From positions 1 through 6,701 of the forward strand of contig JASLDB010000161.1 in assembly GCA_030151665.1 (NCBI GenBank): 6,701 nucleotides of DNA, written 5' to 3'. The position numbers and the translations under genes are program-made. Positions 1-5,163 of the stretch are shown piece after piece. Under the pieces are notes generated by a model. It saw only the letters and a program-made list of their open reading frames with translations, was not told the DNA's origin and made no database searches. Source of the stretch: Neisseriaceae bacterium. GTDB taxonomy: Bacteria > Pseudomonadota > Gammaproteobacteria > Burkholderiales > Neisseriaceae. Each line of letters opens with the position of its first letter. Position 1 is the stretch's first letter.

Positions 1-769
1 ACCAGCCAGACAATGGTTGCCAAAATTCGTTTTGGTGTTTGGGATGTGCCCACAACATGGCAGGTGAGCCTGGACCACCATTGAGGTATTTATAGGTACA
101 ACCGATCGCAAAGTCTGAATCTGTGCCTTTTAAATCCATGGGAACGGCGCCAATAGAGTGGCATAAGTCCCAAATAATCAAGGCACCTGCTGCATGAATG
201 GCATCATTGGTCGCTTGCATGTCATAAAAATAACCTGTGCGGTAATTCACATGTGACAATACCACGGCTGCAACATCGTTATTGAGGTAGGCTGGCAAAT
301 CATCAGCATGGTTGATTAACTCTAAGCGATAACCTTCATTCATCAAGTCAATAAAGCCTTGGATGATGTACAAATCTGTTGGGAAAGAATCTTTTTCCGC
401 AATGATGACTTTTTTATTCGGGTGTTTGGCAGCTTGGATACGCACTGCAGCTGTTAAAACTTTAAACAAGTTTAGTGAAGTGGTATCTGTTACCACGGTT
501 TCTTCTGCAGCGGCACCAATGAGCTGGGCAATTTTATCACCCAAGCGGGTGGGTAGATTCCACCAATCGGCAGTGTTCCAACTGTTGATTAAATCTGTTC
601 CCCATTCTTGTTTAATCACGTCTGTTGCACGAGAAAAAGAACTTTTTGGCATGGCACCCAATGAATTTCCATCTAAGTAAATGGTGTCTTTGGGTAAATC
701 GAATGCTTGTTTTAGATGAGCCAACTCATCGGTTTTGTCCCAAGCTTGGCATTGTGCTAGCGTAATCAT
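1..769 (-). CDS. kynU: Kynureninase, N-terminal 256 residues (runs off left edge)
   Basis: PLP-dependent hydrolase of the cytosolic kynurenine pathway. It cleaves L-kynurenine to anthranilate plus L-alanine, or 3-hydroxykynurenine to 3-hydroxyanthranilate plus alanine. The translation begins MITLAQCQAWDKTDELAHLK and carries YLDGNSLG at 31-38, WDLCHSIGAVP at 200-210 and CTYKYLNGGPGS at 224-235. Lys227 is the expected Schiff-base lysine, with Asp132, Asp201 and Tyr226 also in place; this numbering equals that of the Pseudomonas fluorescens enzyme as I remember it. The ATG at 769 is preceded by a strong AAGGAG at five bases. Family members are about 415 residues, so roughly 160 C-terminal residues lie outside the window. 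The frame is intact throughout. A divergent Lrp-type regulator lies upstream, as is known for kyn genes in pseudomonads. Family assignment is close to certain; whether kynurenine or its 3-hydroxy form is preferred cannot be told. Confidence 0.96.
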   Translation of the reverse strand, partial: MITLAQCQAWDKTDELAHLKQAFDLPKDTIYLDGNSLGAMPKSSFSRATDVIKQEWGTDLINSWNTADWWNLPTRLGDKIAQLIGAAAEETVVTDTTSLNLFKVLTAAVRIQAAKHPNKKVIIAEKDSFPTDLYIIQGFIDLMNEGYRLELINHADDLPAYLNNDVAAVVLSHVNYRTGYFYDMQATNDAIHAAGALIIWDLCHSIGAVPMDLKGTDSDFAIGCTYKYLNGGPGSPAMLWAHPKHQNEFWQPLSGW

Positions 770-774
770 GAATT

Positions 775-780
775 CTCCTT
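775..780 (-). promoter_or_regulatory. Ribosome binding site of kynU
   Basis: The minus strand reads AAGGAG, five bases before the ATG at 769. This near-perfect Shine-Dalgarno sequence fixes the kynureninase start and suggests efficient translation, in contrast to the divergent regulator, which has no clear one. Confidence 0.85.
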
Positions 781-867
781 TGGTGTTTTTTGTTTTCATT
801 GTTAAGCAGTCTAGCACTGAGTCTGTGCAATAGGTTTCGAATTATGACTATGGGAAGTTGGATATTT

Positions 868-895
868 AGAATATAATTTACTTTGGTTGAGTCAA
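868..895 (-). promoter_or_regulatory. Candidate sigma-70 promoter for kynU
   Basis: On the minus strand TTGACT (890-895, five of six matches to the -35 consensus) is followed after 16 bases by TATTCT (868-873, four of six to the -10). Transcription would start near 861, leaving an untranslated leader of about 90 bases before the kynU ATG. The -10 overlaps the perfect TATAAT proposed for the divergent regulator, so the two promoters would compete. Sequence match only, in an AT-rich stretch where chance matches occur. Confidence 0.5.
872..877 (+). promoter_or_regulatory. Candidate -10 element for the kynR-like regulator
   Basis: A perfect TATAAT stands 39 bases before the ATG at 917. No good -35 exists at 16-18 bases upstream (the region around 848-855 reads ctatggga), so the promoter may be weak or depend on an activator. 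The predicted transcription start near 884 argues against the TTG at 887 as the translation start, since that would give an almost leaderless message. Confidence 0.5.
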
Positions 896-916
896 TTTAG
901 AAGAATATTCGAAAAA

Positions 917-1378
917 ATGAAACTAGATGAAATTGATTTAAAAATATTACGCCAATTGCAATTAGATGGCCGTTTGAGTAATCAAGATTTGGCTGAAAAA
1001 ATTGCTTTATCACCTTCTGCTTGTCATCGTCGTTTGAAAGCATTAGAACAAGCCGATTATATTGATGGCTACCATGCTTTATTGAATGCTGAGAAACTGG
1101 GCTTTAAAATCGAAGCTTTTGTGGAAATCAATTTGGCCTTGTTAAGTGAGACTGAGCACAATGCTTTTCGCAAAGAAATCAGTGTATTGGATGAGGTCAT
1201 TAATGCCTATGTGATTACCGGGCAGGCCAATTATATTTTGCACGTGCGCACACGAGATTTTGAGGATTTTTCTCATTTTATTACCAATAAGCTTAACCGA
1301 ATAAAAGGCATTGTCAAAATCCATTCACAAATTGTGCTCAATAAAATGAAGTCGCAAAGCAAGTTTTTGCCTTTGTAA
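917..1378 (+). CDS. kynR: Lrp/AsnC-family transcriptional regulator, probable KynR
   Basis: A 153-residue DNA-binding regulator of usual length for the Lrp/AsnC family. The N-terminus MKLDEIDLKILRQLQLDGR is the typical opening. A helix-turn-helix follows at about 20-45 (LSNQDLAEKIALSPSACHRR), then the ligand-binding RAM domain at about 66-140 with TGQANY at 101-106. Such proteins form dimers or octamers and respond to amino acids or related metabolites. Its divergent placement against kynU matches the KynR arrangement known from Pseudomonas, where kynurenine is the inducer; effector and target here are inferred from that context. An in-frame TTG at 887 would add ten residues (MSQFRRIFEK), but they are not family-like and there is no Shine-Dalgarno sequence, so I prefer the ATG at 917. 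That start also lacks a clear ribosome binding site, so expression may be low. Confidence 0.85.
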   Translation: MKLDEIDLKILRQLQLDGRLSNQDLAEKIALSPSACHRRLKALEQADYIDGYHALLNAEKLGFKIEAFVEINLALLSETEHNAFRKEISVLDEVINAYVITGQANYILHVRTRDFEDFSHFITNKLNRIKGIVKIHSQIVLNKMKSQSKFLPL

Positions 1379-1466
1379 AATATGCCAAAGCACTTCGTAT
1401 TGCTTGGGAGAAATGGGGTGATACAATCATTTCATTGGAGAGATAAATTTTATTATGGTTATCCAC

Positions 1467-1500
1467 AAAAAAAGCTGCCCAATATTGAGCAGCTTTTTTT
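1467..1500. terminator. Bidirectional intrinsic terminator between kynR and purB
   Basis: The arms AAAAAAAGCTGC (1467-1478) and GCAGCTTTTTTT (1489-1500) are exact inverted repeats. The GC part is only five pairs (GCTGC/GCAGC), but the A-run on one side and T-run on the other give a U-tract in both directions. The ten-base loop contains CAATATTG, itself a palindrome. It sits between the convergent 3' ends of the regulator (stop at 1378) and purB (stop at 1513) and should end both transcripts. Confidence 0.85.
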
Positions 1501-1512
1501 AAATACCATGGT

Positions 1513-2883
1513 TTATACGCGTTTTGCCAATTCAATCGCTTTACCAATGTAAGTTTCTGGGCGAAGTGCCAATAGTTTGGCTTTTTCTTCAGCAGGAATT
1601 TCCAATTGTTCAATGAAGATTTTCAATGTATCAGGGGTAATACCGCCTTTACCACGGGTCAAATCTTTTAATTGCTCATAAGGATTGGGCACTGCATAAC
1701 GGCGCATCACCGTTTGGATAGGCTCAGCCAACAACTCCCAAGTCGCATCCAAATCAGCTAACAATGCTGCTTCGTTTAATTCCAATTTGTTCAAACCACG
1801 CAAATGGGCAACCAAACCCAATACAGTGTAACCAAAGCCCACGCCCATGTTGCGAAGCACAGTGCTGTCGGTCAAGTCACGTTGCCAGCGAGAAACTGGT
1901 AATTTTTCTGCCAAATGGCCCAAAATGGCATTTGCCATGCCCAAGTTACCTTCTGAGTTTTCAAAATCAATTGGGTTCACTTTATGAGGCATGGTTGAGC
2001 TGCCCACTTCGCCTGCTTTGACTTTTTGTTTGAAGTAACCCAAAGAGATGTAACCCCAAACGTCACGGTTAAAGTCGATCAAGATGGTGTTGATGCGACC
2101 CATGGCTTGGAACAATTCTGCCATGTAATCGTGTGGTTCGATTTGGATAGTGTAAGGGTTGAATGTCAAACCCAAATCTTGGCTGACAAAATTTTCGCAA
2201 TGCGCTTCCCAATCTACTTCTGGGTAAGCCACCATGTGGGCATTGTAGTTACCCACGGCACCATTGATTTTGCCCAAAAATTCTTGTTTGGCAATGATGT
2301 TTAATTGGCGATCCACACGCATAAATACGTTGGCAATTTCTTTACCCATGGTTGATGGTGTTGCAGGTTGACCGTGGGTGCGGCACATCATGGGCACAGC
2401 AGCAAACTCATGTGCCATGTCTTTTAAACGACCATTGATTTGGGTCATTTGTGGCAAGTAAACATCGTGCAATGCTTCTTTTAACATCAAAGCATGGCTT
2501 AAGTTGTTGATGTCTTCACTGGTGCAAGCAAAATGGATGAATTCGCTTACTGCCAAAACTTCTGGCACACCACTAAAGCGTTCTTTTAACCAGTATTCAA
2601 TGGCTTTAACGTCATGGTTGGTACGGGCTTCAATGGTTTTCACCACTTCGGCGTCATCCACTGAAAAAGACGCAATCACATTGTCGATTTCATCGATGGT
2701 GAAGCTGCTAAAAGCAGGTACTTCAGTAATTTTTGGCTCGGCTGCCAAGGCTTTTAACCAGCTTAATTCCACACGAATACGTGCCTTCATCAAACCAAAT
2801 TCAGAAAAAATGGGACGCAAGGCTTCAACCGATTTGGCATAGCGACCATCTAATGGAGAAAGGGCAACAATAGGATTAATCAT
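1513..2883 (-). CDS. purB: Adenylosuccinate lyase
   Basis: A 456-residue cytosolic enzyme of purine synthesis in the fumarase/aspartase superfamily. It releases fumarate from SAICAR (giving AICAR) and from adenylosuccinate (giving AMP). The start MINPIVALSPLDGRYA is typical of the proteobacterial type, whose E. coli member is also 456 residues. Visible motifs are RTNHDVKAIEYW (87-98), TSEDINN (121-127), RTHGQPATPSTMGKE (168-182) with the probable general acid His170, and the superfamily signature GSSTMPHKVNP (294-304) with the flexible-loop catalytic Ser295. No substitution in these motifs is apparent. The ATG at 2883 has only a weak purine-rich upstream stretch (AGAGAAG, 2888-2894). prfB lies 71 bases upstream on the same strand, separated by a hairpin, so purB probably has its own promoter or lives partly on readthrough; I could not identify a convincing promoter in that gap. 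Confidence 0.98.
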   Translation of the reverse strand: MINPIVALSPLDGRYAKSVEALRPIFSEFGLMKARIRVELSWLKALAAEPKITEVPAFSSFTIDEIDNVIASFSVDDAEVVKTIEARTNHDVKAIEYWLKERFSGVPEVLAVSEFIHFACTSEDINNLSHALMLKEALHDVYLPQMTQINGRLKDMAHEFAAVPMMCRTHGQPATPSTMGKEIANVFMRVDRQLNIIAKQEFLGKINGAVGNYNAHMVAYPEVDWEAHCENFVSQDLGLTFNPYTIQIEPHDYMAELFQAMGRINTILIDFNRDVWGYISLGYFKQKVKAGEVGSSTMPHKVNPIDFENSEGNLGMANAILGHLAEKLPVSRWQRDLTDSTVLRNMGVGFGYTVLGLVAHLRGLNKLELNEAALLADLDATWELLAEPIQTVMRRYAVPNPYEQLKDLTRGKGGITPDTLKIFIEQLEIPAEEKAKLLALRPETYIGKAIELAKRV

Positions 2884-2915
2884 GAATCTTCTCTACGAAC
2901 AATAGGGTTACACAA

Positions 2916-2951
2916 TTAAGGCAGCCACTTCGATGAAGTTAGCTGCCTGAA
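2916..2951. repeat. Inverted pair of DNA-uptake-sequence-like elements
   Basis: The right arm read on the plus strand (2940-2951, TAGCTGCCTGAA) matches the Simonsiella-type DUS AGGCTGCCTGAA at ten of twelve positions, including the whole ten-base core. The left arm read on the minus strand (2916-2927, TGGCTGCCTTAA) also matches ten of twelve. In Neisseriaceae, inverted uptake sequences commonly form terminators after genes, which fits this position. I found no other good copy in the window, so the assignment is suggestive only. Confidence 0.5.
2919..2948 (-). terminator. Hairpin terminator after prfB, built from uptake-like sequences
   Basis: The plus strand reads AGGCAGC (2919-2925), then ACTTC-GAT-GAAGT, then GCTGCCT (2942-2948). 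This gives seven outer plus five inner base pairs around a three-base loop, with a small internal mismatch. It begins six bases after the prfB stop. On the minus strand the stem is followed by TTAATTGT rather than a clean T-run, so termination may be partial and allow some readthrough into purB. Confidence 0.7.
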
Positions 2952-2954
2952 TAT

Positions 2955-4062
2955 TTACACGCCTTGCTTTAAGCTAGCCTGAATAAAATCGTCTAGGTCA
3001 CCATCCATTACCGCACGGATGTTGCCGACTTCAAAACTGGTACGCAAGTCTTTGATACGGGATTGGTCAAATACATAAGAGCGAATTTGATGGCCCCAAC
3101 CCACATCGGATTTTGAATTTTCCAAGCTTTGTTTGGCTTCATTGCGTTTACGCATTTCCAGTTCAAACAATTTGGCTCGCAACATGTTCATCGCTTCGTC
3201 GCGGTTGCGGTGTTGTGAACGGTCATTTTGACATTGCACCACAATACCCGTTGGGTTATGCGTTAGGCGCACAGCCGAGTCGGTTTTGTTAATGTGCTGA
3301 CCACCGGCACCACTGGCACGGTAGGTATCGACACGCAAATCAGCAGGGTTGATTTCGATTTCAAAACTGTCATCTACTTCTGGGTAAACAAATACTGAGG
3401 TAAATGAAGTATGGCGTTTGTTGGCAGAATCAAATGGTGAACAACGAACCAAGCGATGCACACCTGTTTCGGTGCGAAGCAAACCATAGGCGTATTCGCC
3501 TTCTAGTTTGATGGTGGCGCGGTTAATACCGGCGATATCACCTTCATCTTCTTCCATGATGTCGACTTTGAAGCCTTTTCGTTCGGCATAGCGCAAATAC
3601 ATGCGTAGCAACATGCCAGCCCAGTCTTCAGCTTCTGTACCACCTGCACCTGCCACAATATCAATAAAGCAATTGTTCACGTCAGCAGGTTGGTTAAACA
3701 TGCGCTTGAATTCCAAGTCAGCCATGGCTTTTTCTAAGCCAGCAACTTCTTCTTCAATCGCCAACACCGCATCGTCGTCTTTTTCTTCAATCGCCATTTC
3801 CAATAGCATGCGATTGTCGTCAATGCCTTGGGTAATATCATCAAGAACCACCACAATGCCTTCTAGCATTTTGCGCTCTTTACCGATTTCTTGGGCTTTT
3901 TTCGGGTCATTCCAAAGATCTGGGTCTTCAGATAAACCAATGACTTCTTCTAGACGGTCTTTTTTACCATCGTAGTCAAAGATACCCCCGAATGTCTTGG
4001 TTGCGTGTTTCTAAGTCATCTAAGTGATTAAAAATCGCGTTGATTTGTTCTGCTTCAATCAT
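2955..4062 (-). CDS. prfB: Peptide chain release factor 2 (programmed +1 frameshift)
   Basis: RF2 recognises UGA and UAA stop codons on the ribosome and triggers peptide release. The gene is in two frames. Zero frame runs from ATG at 4062 for 28 codons (MIEAEQINAIFNHLDDLETR, then NQDIRGYL) to an in-frame TGA at 3978-3976. Skipping T at 3978 continues in +1 frame from GAC (3977-3975) to the TAA at 2955. The product is 368 residues, against 365 in E. coli. The stop-reading tripeptide SPF is at 208-210 and the catalytic GGQ at 253-255, preceded by YRASGA with Ala249 where E. coli K-12 has its unusual Thr246. Annotating from the ATG at 3869 would lose 64 residues. Level is autoregulated: low RF2 lets the ribosome pause at UGA and shift. 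No strong Shine-Dalgarno precedes the start. Confidence 0.97.
3975..3990 (-). promoter_or_regulatory. Programmed +1 ribosomal frameshift site of prfB
   Basis: The minus strand reads CGGGGGTATCTTTGAC. From GGGGG onward it is the same as the E. coli RF2 site: an internal Shine-Dalgarno-like G-run (3985-3989), the slippery codon CTT (3981-3979), then TGA followed by C, a poor termination context. The peptidyl-tRNA slips from CUU to UUU when RF2 is scarce, which gives a feedback loop on RF2 level. Frame analysis agrees: the zero frame stops at this TGA, and the +1 frame is open from GAC through the rest of RF2. Confidence 0.96.
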
Positions 4063-4103
4063 GTCGTGTTTTCTGCCAACTGGTTGAATGAAATAAAGCG
4101 CGT

Positions 4104-4132
4104 ATTTTACGCTAAAAAGCCTTTTAAGTCAT
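4104..4132 (-). promoter_or_regulatory. Candidate sigma-70 promoter for prfB
   Basis: On the minus strand ATGACT (4127-4132, four of six to -35) and TAAAAT (4104-4109, five of six to -10) are exactly 17 bases apart. The predicted start near 4097 leaves a leader of about 35 bases before the prfB ATG. Position and spacing are good, but it rests on consensus matching only. Confidence 0.5.
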
Positions 4133-4288
4133 GGTCTGTTGCAAAAATATATCGCATCTTGTGGATTGTTGTGTGTACTAAGCCATTTGTTTTACAAAGA
4201 CTTACGGTGTAATGGTGGGTATTTTGCCAAAAAGGGGCGGTGCATTGTGGGCGTGGGTGCTGATGGAATATAGGCAGTAGACAGAAAC

Positions 4289-4316
4289 TCGGCTTGATAG
4301 CGGTTTATCAAGCCGA
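4289..4316 (-). terminator. Hairpin downstream of the orphan gene
   Basis: TCGGCTTGATA (4289-4299) and TATCAAGCCGA (4306-4316) form a perfect 11-pair stem with a six-base loop, 14 bases after the stop of the 151-residue gene. On the minus strand it is followed by GTTTCTGT, only a short T-run, so it may be a weak intrinsic terminator or a 3'-end stabilising structure. It separates the orphan gene from prfB transcription. Confidence 0.65.
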
Positions 4317-4330
4317 TGAGTCGATATGGG

Positions 4331-4786
4331 CTAGGCCATGATGGGTTCTGTGTGAAAAAACGCAGGCAAAGTGCTTAAATCAAATGGTTTGCTACTGGCT
4401 GTGCTGAATGATGCCACTGAAGCTTGTTGATGGTCTTCTGTTTCTACCCATGTTACCAATTGGTCTAAAACACTGGCCAATTCTTTCATGGTTGGATTGC
4501 GTTTTTCAACATTGAGCTTAATATTGCTGGCGACAAAAGTGGTTGCCAAGTTAAACAAACCTTTGTGATTCACTTGGATTTGATTTTGTTGAACCAAGTG
4601 GCGAATCAGCCATTCTTGCAAACAGGAACGGTGTAAGGTGAGGGCGTTGCGATTGGCGGTGCTTAATACGATAATTTTTTGCTGTTCTGGGTCAATTTGA
4701 TACAGCATATGGCAATGTTCACCCAAAGCTTGTCCATCATATTGAACAGCTTGTTGGTATGGACTAAAAAGCGCGACTTCAATCAT
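4331..4786 (-). CDS. Uncharacterised 151-residue protein
   Basis: I do not recognise this protein. It begins MIEVALFSPYQQAVQYDGQA and shows no signal peptide or membrane segment, so it is probably cytosolic. Residues 1-45 look like alternating beta strands (VALFSPY, IIVLST). Residues 52-68 (HRSCLQEWLIRHLVQQN) and 99-116 (TMKELASVLDQLVTWVET) look helical. A Ser/Ala-rich low-complexity stretch at 121-133 leads to a hydrophobic tail ending LPAFFHTEPIMA. Two cysteines (25, 55) and several histidines are present without a clear metal motif. The ATG at 4786 has a good GGGAG six bases upstream, and base composition resembles the neighbours, so I believe it is a real gene. It is monocistronic: a promoter-like region lies before it and a hairpin after it. 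No function is proposed. Confidence 0.82.
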   Translation of the reverse strand: MIEVALFSPYQQAVQYDGQALGEHCHMLYQIDPEQQKIIVLSTANRNALTLHRSCLQEWLIRHLVQQNQIQVNHKGLFNLATTFVASNIKLNVEKRNPTMKELASVLDQLVTWVETEDHQQASVASFSTASSKPFDLSTLPAFFHTEPIMA

Positions 4787-4792
4787 GGTTGT

Positions 4793-4797
4793 CTCCC
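4793..4797 (-). promoter_or_regulatory. Ribosome binding site of the orphan gene
   Basis: GGGAG on the minus strand, six bases before the ATG at 4786. It supports translation of the otherwise unrecognised 151-residue reading frame and fixes its start. Confidence 0.75.
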
Positions 4798-4845
4798 GAA
4801 ATTAAGTTGGCATTTGAGTATGTAAAAATTTTGTATTTATTTTGC

Positions 4846-4861
4846 TTATGTTATGACATAA
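4846..4861. promoter_or_regulatory. Palindrome TTATGT-N4-ACATAA, possible operator
   Basis: Perfect six-base inverted arms, TTATGT (4846-4851) and ACATAA (4856-4861), around TATG. It overlaps the predicted transcription start of the orphan gene, where a bound dimeric repressor would block RNA polymerase. No regulator is identified. Confidence 0.3.
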
Positions 4862-4889
4862 AAATAAAATAATAAAGAGCTTCTGGCAA
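4861..4889 (-). promoter_or_regulatory. Candidate sigma-70 promoter for the orphan gene
   Basis: On the minus strand TTGCCA (4884-4889, five of six to -35) is followed after 17 bases by TATTTT (4861-4866, four of six to -10). Transcription would start near 4854, with a leader of about 67 bases. The whole region is AT-rich, so alternative -10 elements a base or two away cannot be excluded. Confidence 0.4.
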
Positions 4890-4909
4890 AATTAATATAT
4901 TTTAATGAT

Positions 4910-4923
4910 TTGTTTTTTATCAA
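4910..4923. promoter_or_regulatory. FNR-like box TTGTT-N4-ATCAA
   Basis: TTGTTTTTTATCAA matches the FNR consensus TTGAT-N4-ATCAA at nine of ten defined positions. Its centre (4916.5) is about 62 bases upstream of the predicted start of the orphan gene, near the -61.5 position typical of class I activation. The spacer is all T and the region is AT-rich, so chance occurrence is a real possibility. Confidence 0.35.
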
Positions 4924-5057
4924 TTAAAATGAAATTTTGGGTCAAATGCTTAATCAACAAAGCATCGAGACAGATAAAAAAGAAATAAAGCAATAGGGTG
5001 AAATGGTAACAGGTAGATTAAGGAAATAAGCAGTACACTAATGGCTCGCCATGTCCT

Positions 5058-5106
5058 AAAAAAAGAAGCCATTTTGTAGGGTATGAGGCTAACCACAAAA
5101 TGGCTT
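5058..5106 (-). terminator. Intrinsic terminator of the reductase operon
   Basis: A perfect 12-pair stem, AAGCCATTTTGT (5066-5077) with ACAAAATGGCTT (5095-5106), encloses a 17-base loop that can pair further (GGT with ACC). On the minus strand the stem is followed by CTTTTTTT (5065-5058), giving a canonical U-tract. It lies about 57 bases beyond the reductase stop codon and marks the end of that operon. Confidence 0.9.
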
Positions 5107-5163
5107 ATTGAAGAGCAAAATGGTTCAATAAAATCAAGAGAGAATAATCATGAACATCATGAA

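Larger units (their letters stand above)
4787..5163. other. AT-rich intergenic region without a gene
   Basis: These 377 bases separate the orphan gene from the reductase operon. From left to right they hold the orphan gene's ribosome binding site, a palindrome, a promoter candidate, an FNR-like box, then about 130 bases (4924-5057) in which I see no convincing signal, and finally the terminator of the reductase operon. Reading frames inside are very short (the longest I checked, 4946-4996 plus, is 16 codons). I see no tRNA or riboswitch. Confidence 0.7.

Noticed and set aside
1338..1613. Minus-strand 91-codon frame spanning the kynR 3' end, the terminator and the purB 3' end
   Set aside because: It reads through a strong terminator and overlaps two real genes in other frames; it is a shadow.
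2971..2982. AAGCTAGCCTGA, resembling the Eikenella/Kingella uptake dialects
   Set aside because: It is the codons for the conserved C-terminal QASLKQGV of RF2 and matches no dialect well.
2955..3869. A 304-residue single-frame prfB starting at ATG 3869, suggesting a truncated gene
   Set aside because: The missing N-terminus is present upstream and is joined through the canonical +1 frameshift site, so the gene is complete.
4024..4212. Plus-strand 62-codon frame antisense to the start and promoter of prfB
   Set aside because: It overlaps the prfB leader frame and its promoter region on the other strand, has no family-like sequence and no convincing start signal.
4946..4996. Short plus-strand frame of 16 codons (MLNQQSIETDKKEIKQ) in the intergenic gap
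   Set aside because: Too short, no clear ribosome binding site and no family; expected by chance in AT-rich DNA.
5041..5052. Small palindrome ATGGC-TC-GCCAT near the reductase terminator
   Set aside because: Only five-base arms, with a two-base spacer too short for a stable hairpin loop, and no promoter nearby to act on.
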